Shown here: positions 22,946-35,162 of the stretch, piece after piece
Layout of the letters: every line of letters starts with the position of its first letter
How positions within the stretch are numbered: the first letter of the stretch is position 1
Assembly: GCF_000143415.4 (NCBI RefSeq)
Contig: NW_003314277.1
Coordinates: 1,811,185-1,875,184, forward strand
Length of the DNA: 64,000 nucleotides
Direction of reading: 5' to 3'
Source of the DNA: Selaginella moellendorffii
Taxonomy: Eukaryota > Streptophyta > Lycopodiopsida > Selaginellales > Selaginellaceae
Program-made: the position numbers and the translations under genes
Notes under the pieces: model-generated
Seen by the model: only the letters and a program-made list of their open reading frames with translations
Database searches by the model: none
What the model was told of the DNA's origin: nothing

Positions 22946-25365
22946 ATGGCTAAGACAAAGCATAAGAGAACTAAAGTGGAAACAGAACCTCTTCCAAAGC
23001 TAGAGCCTTTAGTCAAACAAGAAGCTATGGATGAGGAATCCTTGCATCAGGAAAACTCTAGTGAGGAAACTTCCAAACAAGAGTCCGGTGGTGAGGTTTA
23101 GTCGTCCAAGGTTTAATTAAACGTTCTAGAAGGACAATTAGCATAAGCCAATGCCCTACTAGAGACCCTCATATGCAAGCTAAAACATGATAAAAAGCGA
23201 AAGAAGAAGCAAAAGACTGCAGATGCTAGTAGTGCAAAAGGTGTGGACCCTTTGGCGGGGACTAAAATAGAACTGAACAAAATCGAACAAACTAAAGTGG
23301 AATCAATCCCTCAAACAACTTCCAAGTACAAACCAAAGCCCCCACCGGTCTTCAAGGGATTGAATGATTATAAAATGGTGGAGGATTGATTTTATAATAT
23401 AGAAGATTACTTCTGAGTGTTGCGGTTACCGAGCTTAGAGGTGCTAAACCATACTTAGCAAATAATGCTAAGTCTTGGTGAAGAACAATAGAGGTCAACG
23501 AAGGACTAGTAGACACTTAGGAAATGATGAAGGTGAGAATTTGTGCAATTTACGTCCCTCCGAATGCTACTTTGCACCTAAGAGATGAGCTAAATAAGCT
23601 GAAGCAGACAGGAACTATTCAAGAGTATATGAATGTGTTTATAGCAAAGAGGATCTTTATCATAGACATGGGCGACATGGATGCATTCCATGCCTTATAT
23701 AAGGTTTACAGACCTAGGCTCAAGGCAAGGTGATGTATTAGAACCTGACCAACTACAAGGAAGCATTAAATGCAATTATCAAGGTGCATTTCAATAATAA
23801 CCTGCAAAAGGGGAATAGAATGTGGTTAGGGTCCACATTTAACAAAGGAGGCAAACCAAGGGGGACATATGGCAAAGGATATTTAATTGCCAATGAGCAA
23901 GTACATGGGAGAGTCAAGTGAAAAGAGACAAACCCACTGATTAGAAGGTCAAATCTACTAAAAGCATGGGAAACAACATATGCTTCAGCTGTGTTGAAGT
24001 AGGATACTTTTTAAAGGAATGTCCCTACCTGAAGAAAGCCAGAGTTAATATCGCCATTAAGTTGGGTGAAATCCAAATTGAAGTACGTGATCCAGTCCCT
24101 AACTCAAAGTTATTCATTACACTAGTAATTTTGGTAAAAAGTCGTTCGCAACATCTACTAACCCTCTGAGGGAAGCTCGAAAGTAGTTTTGTTAAGATCT
24201 TTATTGATATAGGTGCTTCGGATAATTTTGTAGCTATAGATATAGTCTGGCAAGTTGAACTAGTGGTGCAATAGTTGGGTGAACCAAGGACTATAGATTT
24301 TGTTCAAGGTAGCCAAACCATCGATAAGGTACTTCGACAAGCCAAAGTCAAAGTAGGGATATTGAAAGTAAACATGGATTTCACCATGTTAGACATTGTG
24401 GGATTTGACATGATCTTCAAGATGGATTAGTTCAATTAGTTTATAGTAGTTTTACATGGACAAAGTAGGAATCTTGTGGTATTGGCGAATGCCCAAGGAG
24501 AATGATACATGGTGTAAGCTCAGAATCTAAAGGTAGGGCAAAGTAAGGCCAAAGACTCCTGCTTAAACTTGGTGTTCACGAGAGGACAACTCATTAAAAG
24601 AACCAAAGTAGCATTTTTGTGCTTACTCTTAGTGAGGAGTGATAGAAAGATGGGAATAGAAAAAATACCTTTGATGATTTAGCAAATGTTAAACCAATTT
24701 CAAGATACCATGCTAAAGGAGTTACTGGCAGGGTTACCCCTCATACGACTAATAGAACATAAGATCAAATTGGTCAATAGTGCTAAGGTGGTGTTCTATC
24801 GATTAAATGAAAATGAACTTGAGGAGCTCAAGTGCCAACTTGAGTTGGTGGAAAAAAGGTATATTAGGCTGGCCAAGTGGCCATATAGGGCACTAGTGTT
24901 ATTTGTGAAAAAGAAAAATGGCTCTATACATTTGTGCATAAACTATCAGTTGCTCAACAAGTATATAAAAAAGAATAAGTACTCTTTACCAAGGATTGAC
25001 AACCTATTCAATAGGTTGAGAAAGGCAAAATATTTTTCGAGGATTGATCTAGGTCAGAGTACTATCACATCAAGGTAGCAGAGGAAGATGTCGAGAAGAT
25101 AACTTGTTGGACAATGTATAGAAGTTTTGAGTTTCTAGTGATGCCTTTTGGGCTATGCAATGCATTAGCGATGTTCTCAGCACTGATGAATCACATTTTT
25201 GTACCCTATCTGGATCATTTTGTGGTCATCTACATTGATGACATCTTCATCTATAGCAAGACGCTAGAGGAGCATGTCAAACACTTGACAGAGGTGTTTG
25301 AGAAAGTAACAGAACACAAGTTGTATGCTAAAGAAAGCAAATTTGCTCAACAAAAGGTAAAGTAA
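22946..25365 (+). pseudogene. Broken gag-pol of the gypsy element
   Basis: Remnants lie in the order gag, nucleocapsid, protease, RT. A lysine/glutamate-rich gag start lies at 22946. The retrotransposon-gag core (RDELNKLKQTGTIQEY) is within 23524-23733. A CCHC knuckle near 24000 has tyrosine in place of the histidine (CFSC..GY..EC). A protease-like D-I-G-A site lies near 24212. Reverse transcriptase runs from about 24686 to 25365, with the catalytic YIDD at about 25231. Several stops and frameshifts separate them. RNase H and integrase are absent. Confidence 0.85.
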
Positions 25366-25719
25366 ACAATCTGAAGGCATGCCAAAGGTAAGTTAATTAG
25401 CATGGGTTAGCTAAGTCGACCAGGTGTAGGGAACTACATTTGACTCCCTGCGGGGATATTAAATCCATAAATATATTTTACAAAGGTTAGGTTCGAGTCC
25501 CAACCCTCTAGTAAAGCAAGGCTAAATTCAAATCCCAACCCTATACTATGACATGGTGAGGTGAGAGGTATAGAGACACCTATAGTCCATTGTCATGGGC
25601 TCTTGGCTGGGGAGGTTAACTTAGGCATACCGTTAAGTGGGGGGATGCCCCTAGAGACATAGTCAACAAGTCGTAAGATTAAAAAGAGACATGTATCAAA
25701 CTTCTATGGGTGGTGGAGT

Positions 25720-26844
25720 TGTAGGAACTAACTTCCTGAGATGTTGTAGGCTAAAGGATCCCCAAAAGCACGACCGAAATGATAAAAAGTTCATCGAATA
25801 GGACCCAGTTCGAGATCAAGTTCGAGACTAACTTTGAGACCGAGTTCGAGACCAAGTCCGAGATCAAGTTTGAGACCGAGTCTGAAATCCAAGATCAGGT
25901 TCGAGACCAAGTTCGAGGTCGAGTCTGAAACAAAGTCCTAGATTTGGTCCGAAATCGAGTCCAAAATCGAGTCTGAGACTAAGTCCAAGGTCGAGTCCAA
26001 GACCAAGTCCGAGGTTGAGTCCGAGATCAAGTCCAAGACCAAGTTCAAATACCAATACAGGTCATGGGGTGAAAGCCTAAAGCGTGTGTCTCCTAGGGGG
26101 CAAGGGCGTTGTAGGGGGTTCCAAAAGTATAGTAGGGATAGTGATGTCTAATAACTAGTCTTGAAAGAACTCTCCAATGGTGCTTTCAAATTGACTTGAG
26201 GTTGAGATTGGGGCTTAGGGGCCTTGGGTGGAAGTGAGCATGGACTCGAGTGGTGTTGGAGGGGCCACCCAAGGAAGTGCTCAAGAGCAACTCTCACTCC
26301 TAGAAGGGAAACTCACTACAATGCTTCAGACTTATATGATGTGATGCTTTATTTGAATACCTTGTAGCTCATTAGTCCTCACCCTTCCTAGGGGATTAGG
26401 CCTTCCCTTCAAGATGGAAGTGGGGGAGTAAAAGTACCCATACCAAGCTGTTAAGCCATGATGTTTCCCCCCAGTATCCCAAAACAAGTGTTGCACTAAA
26501 GACTTGGGATTTAGAAGGACCCATGATCAAATATTGTTATACCAAAGGATATTAAGAACTTGGAAGTTTAGCGTGTTTGGCTGTTTATGCTTGTAGGGAG
26601 TGTAGTTGAACCTTAAGTTCAATTTAACCTGGAAAGGGGGATTGGGAAAGAATTTGGGAATCCGTGGATGGATGACTAACGCTTTGTTGCTTGTGTAGTG
26701 AGTTGTTGAAACCAAGTAAAATCAAGTAAGAGTTGGTACAATAAATGAGAACCTTAAAAAGGGAACTTAAATAAAGCCAAGACTATAGTGGTCAGATAAA
26801 TGAGGTAAGTTAGCAAATTGGAAAAGCAAAATTTATGGCTTACA
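25720..26844 (+). repeat. 3' LTR of the gypsy element
   Basis: This LTR is 1125 bp. A degenerate GAGTCC/GAGACC array lies at about 25800-26055, and the CAAAAGTATAGTAGGG core is conserved with the LARD-like LTRs at about 26118. Confidence 0.85.
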
Positions 26845-26849
26845 CTTGG

Positions 26850-27130
26850 TTGCGAACAATTGGCTAAAGATGCATTTACTCTCTTACATAAGCACACTTT
26901 TGAAACTAATATTAAAAGTATTTACATATAAGATGAAGGGCTTAGTGTAGTGGGGGTATGCCACAACTGGAGGAGTTGTCAAAAAAATTTTAAAATCTAT
27001 AAATGTCTATTTATAATCTTCAGATTATATGAAAGATAATGTGGATGACTTCAACAATGTTTGCAATAATGCAATATGATTAGAAAAATGATCAATAAAA
27101 CGTCTAAGATATTGCACCTTACCATAATGG
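26850..27130. other. Short spacer between retrotransposon and MITE
   Basis: AT-rich sequence. No gene or motif is supported. Confidence 0.5.
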
Positions 27131-27138
27131 TAGCAACA

Positions 27139-27628
27139 CTCGGGGTGGTCACTCTTATATAACCGTATATATCATCTGCATGTACAGATTGGGGTTATTT
27201 TGGGTGCAAACCATACATATACATACAGGCCTCAGGGTTGAGTTTAATTTGAAAATTTTCGTACGTACGAGTAGGGGAGGAGGTGGAGCTCCTCTAGGGC
27301 TCTCTATAGTAGCAAGTTGTAGAGGGCAATAGATCTCAAGCATAGTAGGTATGGAGCGTGATGTTATTGTGTATGTAGAGGATGGGGATCAAAAGAAACT
27401 TGTGGGTTTCGTCAGGGTTTAAAGGAAATATATATATGCTTTATGCAAAAATAACAAAATATTCCACGTATATATAAGAATTGGGGGTTTATTTAAGATT
27501 TGAAAAAATACTTATATGTAAGGGTATGGGGCAAATTATGAACAACAAAAAAAGTATACTAGGCCCCCTATTCTAAACTTCCAGAACGCAGATGATATAT
27601 AATGCTTATAAAGAGTGACCACCCTGAG
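27139..27628. mobile_element. hAT-like MITE, 490 bp
   Basis: Terminal inverted repeats of about 42 bp with mismatches are present: CTCGGGGTGGTCACTC on the left and CTCAGGGTGGTCACTC on the right, read inward. An exact 8-bp target duplication TAGCAACA lies at 27131-27138 and 27629-27636. There is no coding capacity. An 8-bp TSD is typical of hAT elements, though the terminal bases are not the classical CAGGG type, so the superfamily call is tentative. Confidence 0.85.
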
Positions 27629-27636
27629 TAGCAACA

Positions 27637-29850
27637 CTAGAAATATCCACCTTAGCTTTTAGTATCTAAAAGAACTTAAAAGCAAGTATTATTTATTGTT
27701 GATAATTATTTGGTGAACTAATAGCTTTACCCTAAACAATTTAAGAGATTAGTAGTGTGAAGAAAAATGGTACATATTTGAGATAATCATATTATTAAAT
27801 AAACATTAGTCAATGCTAAATTGAATATTCCCTAAGGTTCATACACCCTAATACTTTGAGACTTTTGAATAACAAGCCAAGATCTTATGAATGGATATCA
27901 AGAAAATGTTAAAGAAGGGTCTTTTGGTGACTGATACCAAATTAAATTTTTTATTGGACAAGCATCTTTAGTTGGAACAGAATGATACATTACAATCTTA
28001 ACCCCATAAAATAAATCAAGGTTGAAAAAATTAACATACTTCTTCTTGAGTTGGTCAAATGCAATAGCATAAAGACCATCTAAAGGGTCTAGAAAGAGAA
28101 TAAAAGAGTAAGAAGGAAATTCAATAAATAATAATGAAAAAAATGAAAGGAATAAAAGAGACATAAGGGAGTATGAGACAAGTTAAAAATTTGATTTAAC
28201 ACTACCTTATAATCACCAATACATACAACTAAGTTCACATTGTCTCACCTATTTGCATGTGTACTGCCATTGTTATAAAGAATGAAGATTGGCTCTACTA
28301 CACAATATAAATGTAAATAGGATATAGCAATAGGCTAAACAATAGAAAATAAACTCAAACCCATATTAACTAACACATAAAAGATAACATGAGACTTTTT
28401 ATTATAAAAATGAATTTAGAAAGTGAATATTGTATAAACTTTTGACAAGTGAACCCTTTAGTGGTAGGATGGAGGGGTCACTGACTTATTTGTAAAAAGA
28501 CACTCCATTACTTCTATAACTTTTTATTTTTTGAAAGAATCTTTACATTGACACCAATATGATATTGTTGAACCAAGGCCTTCATTTAGTAATGGAAAAT
28601 GCTAATTTGGGAAACATTGATACATATGGACAATTTTATCACACATCAATAGCACACATCACAGCCATATCCTCATCCTTATCTTCATCATTGAACACAA
28701 GCATTAGTAACATCAACTTCCATCAAAACTAGATTATCTTTTATGGGAAATAGAGTTGAAGCACATCTATCTATAAATGGGAGAAATGATGTTTTATAAC
28801 ATTATATTATTCAAAGAGTGTTGGCAAGGGTGGTTCAACTAGCATATGTATAAATCCCATAAGATTTTGACAAAGCATTAGTTATAAAATTCTCAAATTG
28901 ATTCACTTTGACATATTTAGTTCTGCACAAAGCAAGAAGCTTTTAAAGCAAATACTAAGTTACATAATGAACTTAAATGGCACTTGACAAAGATGATACA
29001 CTTGTTAGAAGATATTATTATAATTATCAATATGTCCAACTGCACATTTAAAAACATCTAGGAGAAGATTCCAATTTGTATGGGTGGTTGCACTTAGACC
29101 ATTATAACTATTGCAATACTATCTTTGAAGACAAGTGGAAAACTTATACAAATGCTAAATATCATCCCAAAAAATGATAAATGGAAATCATTACAAATTA
29201 ATCAACCCAATGGTACACATCATTGCTAGAATTCCTATAAATGAAATATAGCTAGCCACAAAAATTGATTGTAAAAACAATTAAGTCTGATTGTTCAATT
29301 GTAACCATATAATATCAAACAATTGCACCAGCTACAAGAGGGGCTACTATAAGAATATTTAAAGAATATAAAAGCTAAATCTAAACAAAAATAAATATCA
29401 AATCACTCATTAGACAATTAAAGTTACACTATATCTTTCTGCTAATCCAAATAATTTGTTATGCATTGCATGTAGCAATGCTTGGTTTGCTTAATAGTAG
29501 TATTATTCCTACTTATCAATCTAATTGATCAAATAAAAATTTAGAATTATAAATATGTTTATAATTTATAAATACAAGATTAATTTTATTGCATATCAAG
29601 TTTATAAATTATAAACATGTTATAAATTATAAATACAAAATTATTATAAATTAATAACAAGCGTTAGATAGTAAAATATCCTAGAATTTTCAAGCAATTT
29701 CTAAATATATTCACTAAGCAAACCAAAAATTTTTAATAACCATTTCAAAAACACAAGCAATGCCAAAAAGTTGATGTTTCAATAACCATTTCAAATACAC
29801 ATATTAAAATATTATTAGAATATTCCCTTGGTTCCACAGGATACTTTTTT
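27637..29850. other. AT-rich intergenic stretch, no supported gene
   Basis: Over 2 kb of AT-rich sequence without a convincing frame; the longest (27898-28164, minus) is low-complexity and unrecognised. It ends abruptly at the 3' end of the vicilin-like gene, where the composition becomes balanced. Confidence 0.5.
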
Positions 29851-29856
29851 ACAAGA

Positions 29857-31569
29857 CTAGAAAAATCTGGCGTTATAGTCTTCCTCCACAAATCCAGCAA
29901 GAATGACAGCATCCTTTTGCCAGCCGAGAAAATCCTTCAGTTTTTCCGGTGGCGCCGCAAATGCCGTCGAGAGTGTCTCCTCGTCTAAAGCTTTCAAGAC
30001 CGAGCTCGCACCTAAAACGTCACAAAGTTAGCGTAGAACAAGGGAGAAACACCAAACGTACCACACAGGAACTGGGGATTATTGGGTGCCGCCGACGTGC
30101 TGAATCCCACAAACTCGAGAGCACCCTCGCGAGAAGCAATCTGGCTCATCGGGAAGTAGCGAGGAACAAAGACGATGGTGCCCTCCTTGACGGACTTGTT
30201 GAGCGCGCTGGTACCGTTTGGAAAAGAGATCTGGAAGACGCCTTGGCCTTTGGTCACTAGAGCGATTTCGGCTGCTCGTGGATTCCAGTGTGGAGCAAGA
30301 ATAGCGGCCTAGACAAAAACAAGGAAGGAAAATGGTTTGTGGAGAAACGGATGAAACCCGGAAGACTTACGGGTTTCAGCGAGACTGCAAAAACTCCAAC
30401 GCTAGCGTTTCGCAACGGAGCGTACTGGCGTCCATCCACAGCAATTGTCCGGCCGTTGTCGTTCTCGAAGTCGGGCTTTTTCTTAAAGAGGTTGAAAGGC
30501 TTGGCAGGCGAACTGGACTTGCCGCCACCATTGTCAAAGAGCTCTGACGAAAAGCTGGAAATGTAGTTCAGCCAGGACCAGGACCAGGAGGCTCTTGAGC
30601 TCTTTGATTTCCTGGAAACAAGCTCCTGGAACCGTGCCTGCGATGTGTAGACGATCGGACCTTGGTCCTGGTTGCTCAGCACTTCAATCACTTCCTCGGA
30701 CGACACCTGAAAGAGTTTTCAGAAAAGTTTCGAGGAAAATCCAGGCTACTTGACCTTGAAGGACGCAGCTAGAACGTCCGAGTCGAAACCTGAGAGAATG
30801 GTCAGTGGATTTGTTCCACCACCAACAAACGCGGACTGCCAGAGAAAAGTCTCTAATCAAAACAATGATGCTAAGCAAATCAGCTTACTTGGAAGACTCC
30901 AGTCTCGAGACTTTCTGAGGTGTCGAACATGCCAAAAACTCGCAGCCTCTGTGCCTCATCCGTGTTAAGGATGTAAAAGACGAGGCCTCCAGGAATCACA
31001 TAGATATCTCCAGCTTCAAGGTCTTGCTGGTTCAATCCATCTTCCACCCATCCAAGTCTCATCTTTCCTGAAAAGAAACGAAGAAAAGAAGCTCCTCGAC
31101 CAAGAAAAAGATCCCAAGTACCTTTGAGAACGTAGAGGACGCAAGGAGCATCGATGTACTGCGGCAGGAGGAGCGCCTTGGGCTCCATTGTGATGAAGTT
31201 AACACCAATGTTGTTCGATCCCAAAACGCCAGCCTTGTCCTTCCTGCCGGGAAGAACGTGGATCTTCCCCGCCTCGGTGCTCACTATCTCCACAGGCTTC
31301 TCAAGAACAAATGGGTTCCTGCCCTTGTGCTTCGAGCTGTGCCCTTCATCGTCGTCCTCATCGCGATGTTTGCCTCCTTCGCGATCATCCTCATCGTGAT
31401 CTTTGCCTCCTTCGCGATCATCGTCCTCACCCTCGTCTTCGCGATCGCGATGCCGCGGCTCTCGATCGCCATTGGACGCCGCATCGAGCCGGAATCCTCC
31501 CCGCGCGACGACGGCCTGGAGAACCAGTAGCAATGCTAGGAGAACTAGCCAGATCCGAGGAGAAGCCAT
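29857..31569 (-). CDS. Vicilin-like (7S globulin) bicupin storage protein
   Basis: Six exons join in frame to 481 residues: 31122-31569, 30889-31067, 30755-30835, 30371-30706, 30062-30308 and 29857-30011. The introns are 48-62 bp with GT-AG ends. The start is a signal peptide (LVLLALLLVLQAVVARG), followed by a highly acidic D/E/R/H linker (about residues 33-78) like that of vicilin precursors. Two cupin domains follow. The first includes VLYVLKGKMRLGWV and DIYVIPGG; the second has PHWNPRAAEIALVTKGQG and GTIVFVPRYFP. Family members are secretory-pathway storage proteins of seeds and spores, so protein-body storage is inferred. A palindromic RY element lies 154 bp upstream of the start. An enzymatic cupin role cannot be excluded. 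Confidence 0.9.
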
Positions 31570-31722
31570 GATATTCTGGGCAAGAATAGACGATCAGCAC
31601 CGAAATCTACCCCAAGATCGTCCAGACTGGAAGAGCGCTTACCTCAAGAACACGCGGGAGAAGAAAGATGGGGTTCCATTCTCCTGTCCAATTGGCCTTC
31701 TTATCAAAGCTTACGCTTCGTG

Positions 31723-31730
31723 CATGCATG
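31723..31730. promoter_or_regulatory. RY element (CATGCATG) upstream of the vicilin-like gene
   Basis: A palindromic CATGCATG lies 154 bp before the start codon of the minus-strand storage-protein gene. RY repeats are bound by B3 factors of the ABI3/FUS3/LEC2 group in seed-plant storage-protein promoters. A CCAATTGG motif lies about 10 bp further on. The functional role here is inferred. Confidence 0.55.
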
Positions 31731-31905
31731 CGTAGAGCCGCCAATTGGCGCCACTATCACCGTCGGATCCAGGCCATGATCAACGGTTGAAATTTACATA
31801 AATTCCTTCCTCTGTACAAGGAATGAAAAAAATAAAATAAAAACTCTCTTTTCCACAGAACTTTGGTTCTTTGGATCTTTGGCGCTGTGATTTTGAGAAG
31901 ATCGA

Positions 31906-32407
31906 TCAAGCTTTCTGTGGCTCTGTCAAGAATCTGTTCACAGTAGCAACTATGGCATCGATCTCGTCGTTGGAAAATCTCTGCTGGATGTTTTGGATAA
32001 TCTGCTCGCGAGAAAAAAAGAAAAAAAGCCATCCTTTAGAGCCGATCTGATGCGAGAAAAAACTTTCACGTACCAAGTAGAGCTGGACTGGATCGGGCCT
32101 TAAGTTTGCTATCTGGATGCGTTCCAGCGGGCAAAGTCGACGGATCAGTGGCTCTCGAGAAAGTTTTCTCAAGTCTTCGATGCTCTGCAACGCTGCCGGG
32201 GTCTGGAGGAGATATCTACGGACCTGTCGAGGAGAGCCAACCATCATAAACACATCCAGACTCCTCGGGTTGCGAGCATACCAAAACTTCCGACTGGCTG
32301 ATGCCATCCCTGCTTTGCAGAAGATCGAGCACTTCAAAGTTGCTCAGTCGGCCACAATCAGCTTCGAGACTGCCAGGAAAAACGAAGAAATCCATCACAA
32401 ACTTCAA
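31906..32407 (-). CDS. RPC9/CRCP-like RNA polymerase III subunit, alternative stand-alone model
   Basis: The RPC9-like portion can also be read from its own ATG at 32407 (MKFVMDFFVFPGSLEADCG), which lies within the intron of the fusion model. It would give about 123 residues, near the usual 115-140 of RPC9. In that case the OTU frame would end at its own stop (32427) only 19 bp upstream. That leaves no room for a separate promoter and 3' end and implies a dicistronic or overlapping transcript. The residues just before LSNFEVLDLL (VLEADCGR) match the family's N-terminal MEVLEANAG-like start when spliced, which slightly favours the spliced form. Introns are 32224-32281 and 32002-32073. Confidence 0.5.
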
Positions 32408-33524
32408 CGAAAGGAGGAAAACTCACTTACACTTTTGTGTTGAGTGGTTCTCTCCTTGCTGTTGGCTCTTGCTTATCGGGCTGGCGGACAGAAATCTCCA
32501 CAGTAGACTCACCGAGAGAAGGACTGTCCGTTTTCAACCGTTTCGGCTGAAGGTGACGAGAACCCAGCAGTTTATTGGTGGAGCCGCCAGCCGTTTTGAT
32601 GTCACTCGAGAATTCCTTGAGTGTCTCGGCAACTTCCTGTTCCTCCACTCTCGCAGTAGCACTTTCATCCATCTCCTCGCCCTCGATCGCGCTGGAAACG
32701 CCCACCAATCTATCCGGCCGTTCGGGATTGTCATCTTCAAGCCATGGAGCTCGAGAGCAACCTTGCGAGCTTTCAGGAGGAAGCGGCGGTGGCTCGTCGT
32801 CGTCTTCCTCCTCCTCGTCATTGTCACTCTCCGTCTCGGTCTCCTCCTCAAGCACCTCGTCCTCCAAGTCGTCCTCCATAAATCTCTTCCTGTGAATCAC
32901 CTGTAGAGAGCTCCAGCGAAACCTCTCCATCCGCTCGAACGCCACCACTGGCTCGTAGTGAGCAAACGAGAACCCATGATAGTTGCTATGGTAGACGAGC
33001 CGCATAACGTTGTCACTGTGATCTTCCTCGTCGCCCAAGATCTTCCCAGTGTCCGCGAGCCAGATCTGTATCGGCCTCCCCAGGAGCTCTTGCAACCAAA
33101 ATGCGCAGAAGTGATCCCCCCAGAGCCCCCCACACGAGGCGCTCAGCCGCATCTTACACAAGTAGACCAGCGCGGCGTCCTTCTCTGTGAGCTTGATCCT
33201 CCCCAGCTCTGGGTGGAGCTCCTGCAAATTCTCCAGCACCAGGAAATTCTCCATCCACTCCATCGCCTTGGGGTCCTTGCGGTGGAATTTCTCCCTGTAC
33301 AAGCTCACCATCGCCCGCCGGAGGCACACGGAGCTCTCGTAGGCCTCCTCCTCGCCCAGGAGATAGAGCACGGAATCGAAAAGGCAGTCGCCGGCGCTGT
33401 AGGGGTAGCCCACGATCCGGCGCAGCCCCTTGCTGCGCAGCACGCGATCAATGTAAGGAACCTGGAAAATCCGCCGCGCGGGGCGCAGCCAGGAAGAGCC
33501 CTCGTCCTCGTCGATCGCGCCCAT
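31906..33524 (-). CDS. OTU-type cysteine protease joined in frame to an RPC9-like Pol III subunit
   Basis: A long first exon (32431-33524) encodes an OTU domain. The catalytic motif GDCLFDSVLYLL gives Cys near residue 47, the C-terminal histidine motif SFAHYEPV lies near 189, and an acidic low-complexity tail follows. The start is taken at MGAIDEDEG (ATG 33524); the frame upstream opens only with GTG. A GT-AG intron (32370-32430) then joins, phase-correctly, to exons 32282-32369, 32074-32223 and 31906-32001. These encode an Rpb4/RPC9-type domain (LSNFEVLDLLQSR..RLCPLERIQIANLRPDPVQLYL). The total is 475 residues with all junctions in frame. OTU proteases remove ubiquitin; RPC9 is a stalk subunit of RNA polymerase III. 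Either this is a true fusion, or two genes share one transcript; see the next entry. Confidence 0.7.
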
Positions 33525-33725
33525 GAACCCTAGCACAGGGTTTTAGATTTTAGGGCTTCTGTGGCCATTTTCCCGCCCCGGTCTTTTAGGGCACGGAAAT
33601 AGTACAGAGCATTAGGGTTAGGTCTACCTAAAAATATAACGCACGACCTTTGCCTGGCTCCTCATGTTCTTTTGTCCTCCAAAGCCATGCACCTACAAAT
33701 ACTACTAGTTTACAACGATTCGTGC

Positions 33726-33732
33726 TATAAAA
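33726..33732 (+). promoter_or_regulatory. TATA box of the peroxidase gene
   Basis: TATAAAA lies 55 bp before the peroxidase ATG, within the 262-bp divergent spacer shared with the OTU gene. Confidence 0.7.
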
Positions 33733-33786
33733 CCACACAAATGGATTCAATCGATCGATCAAACTTTCAAACCATCTATCTCTAAG

Positions 33787-35035
<1,249 letters not shown>

Positions 35036-35162
35036 GAAGAGGTTGATATAAGGTGGCGAAATCGGAAAGTCAATAAAAGTGTAGGTAAATGCAATAAGAT
35101 ATTATCTCGGCCTAACTTCATCACTTGCTTCTATCATTTTTCCTTTCTTCTTGATCAAGAGG

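Larger units (their letters stand above)
22321..26844 (+). mobile_element. Old, internally deleted Ty3/gypsy LTR retrotransposon
   Basis: The LTRs start TGTARGGAAC and end CTTACA; 22321-22886 is the 5' LTR and 25720-26844 the 3' LTR. Likely TSDs are CTTAG (22316-22320) and CTTGG (26845-26849), differing by one base. A degenerate primer-binding site (TTAGTATCAAAGCC) follows the 5' LTR, and the PPT GGGTGGTGGAGT precedes the 3' LTR. Gag, zinc-knuckle, protease and RT remnants lie in order. RNase H and integrase are missing, lost by a deletion near 25365. The 5' LTR lacks most of the array-to-middle section present in the 3' LTR. Stops and frameshifts show it is dead. Confidence 0.85.

Noticed and set aside
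27898-28164. An 88-codon minus-strand frame in the AT-rich gap
   Set aside because: Phe/Leu-rich composition typical of AT-rich non-coding DNA; no motif.
33524-33536. A longer OTU start (MLGFMGAI...)
   Set aside because: The upstream codon is GTG, not ATG. The ATG at 33524 is the first usable start.
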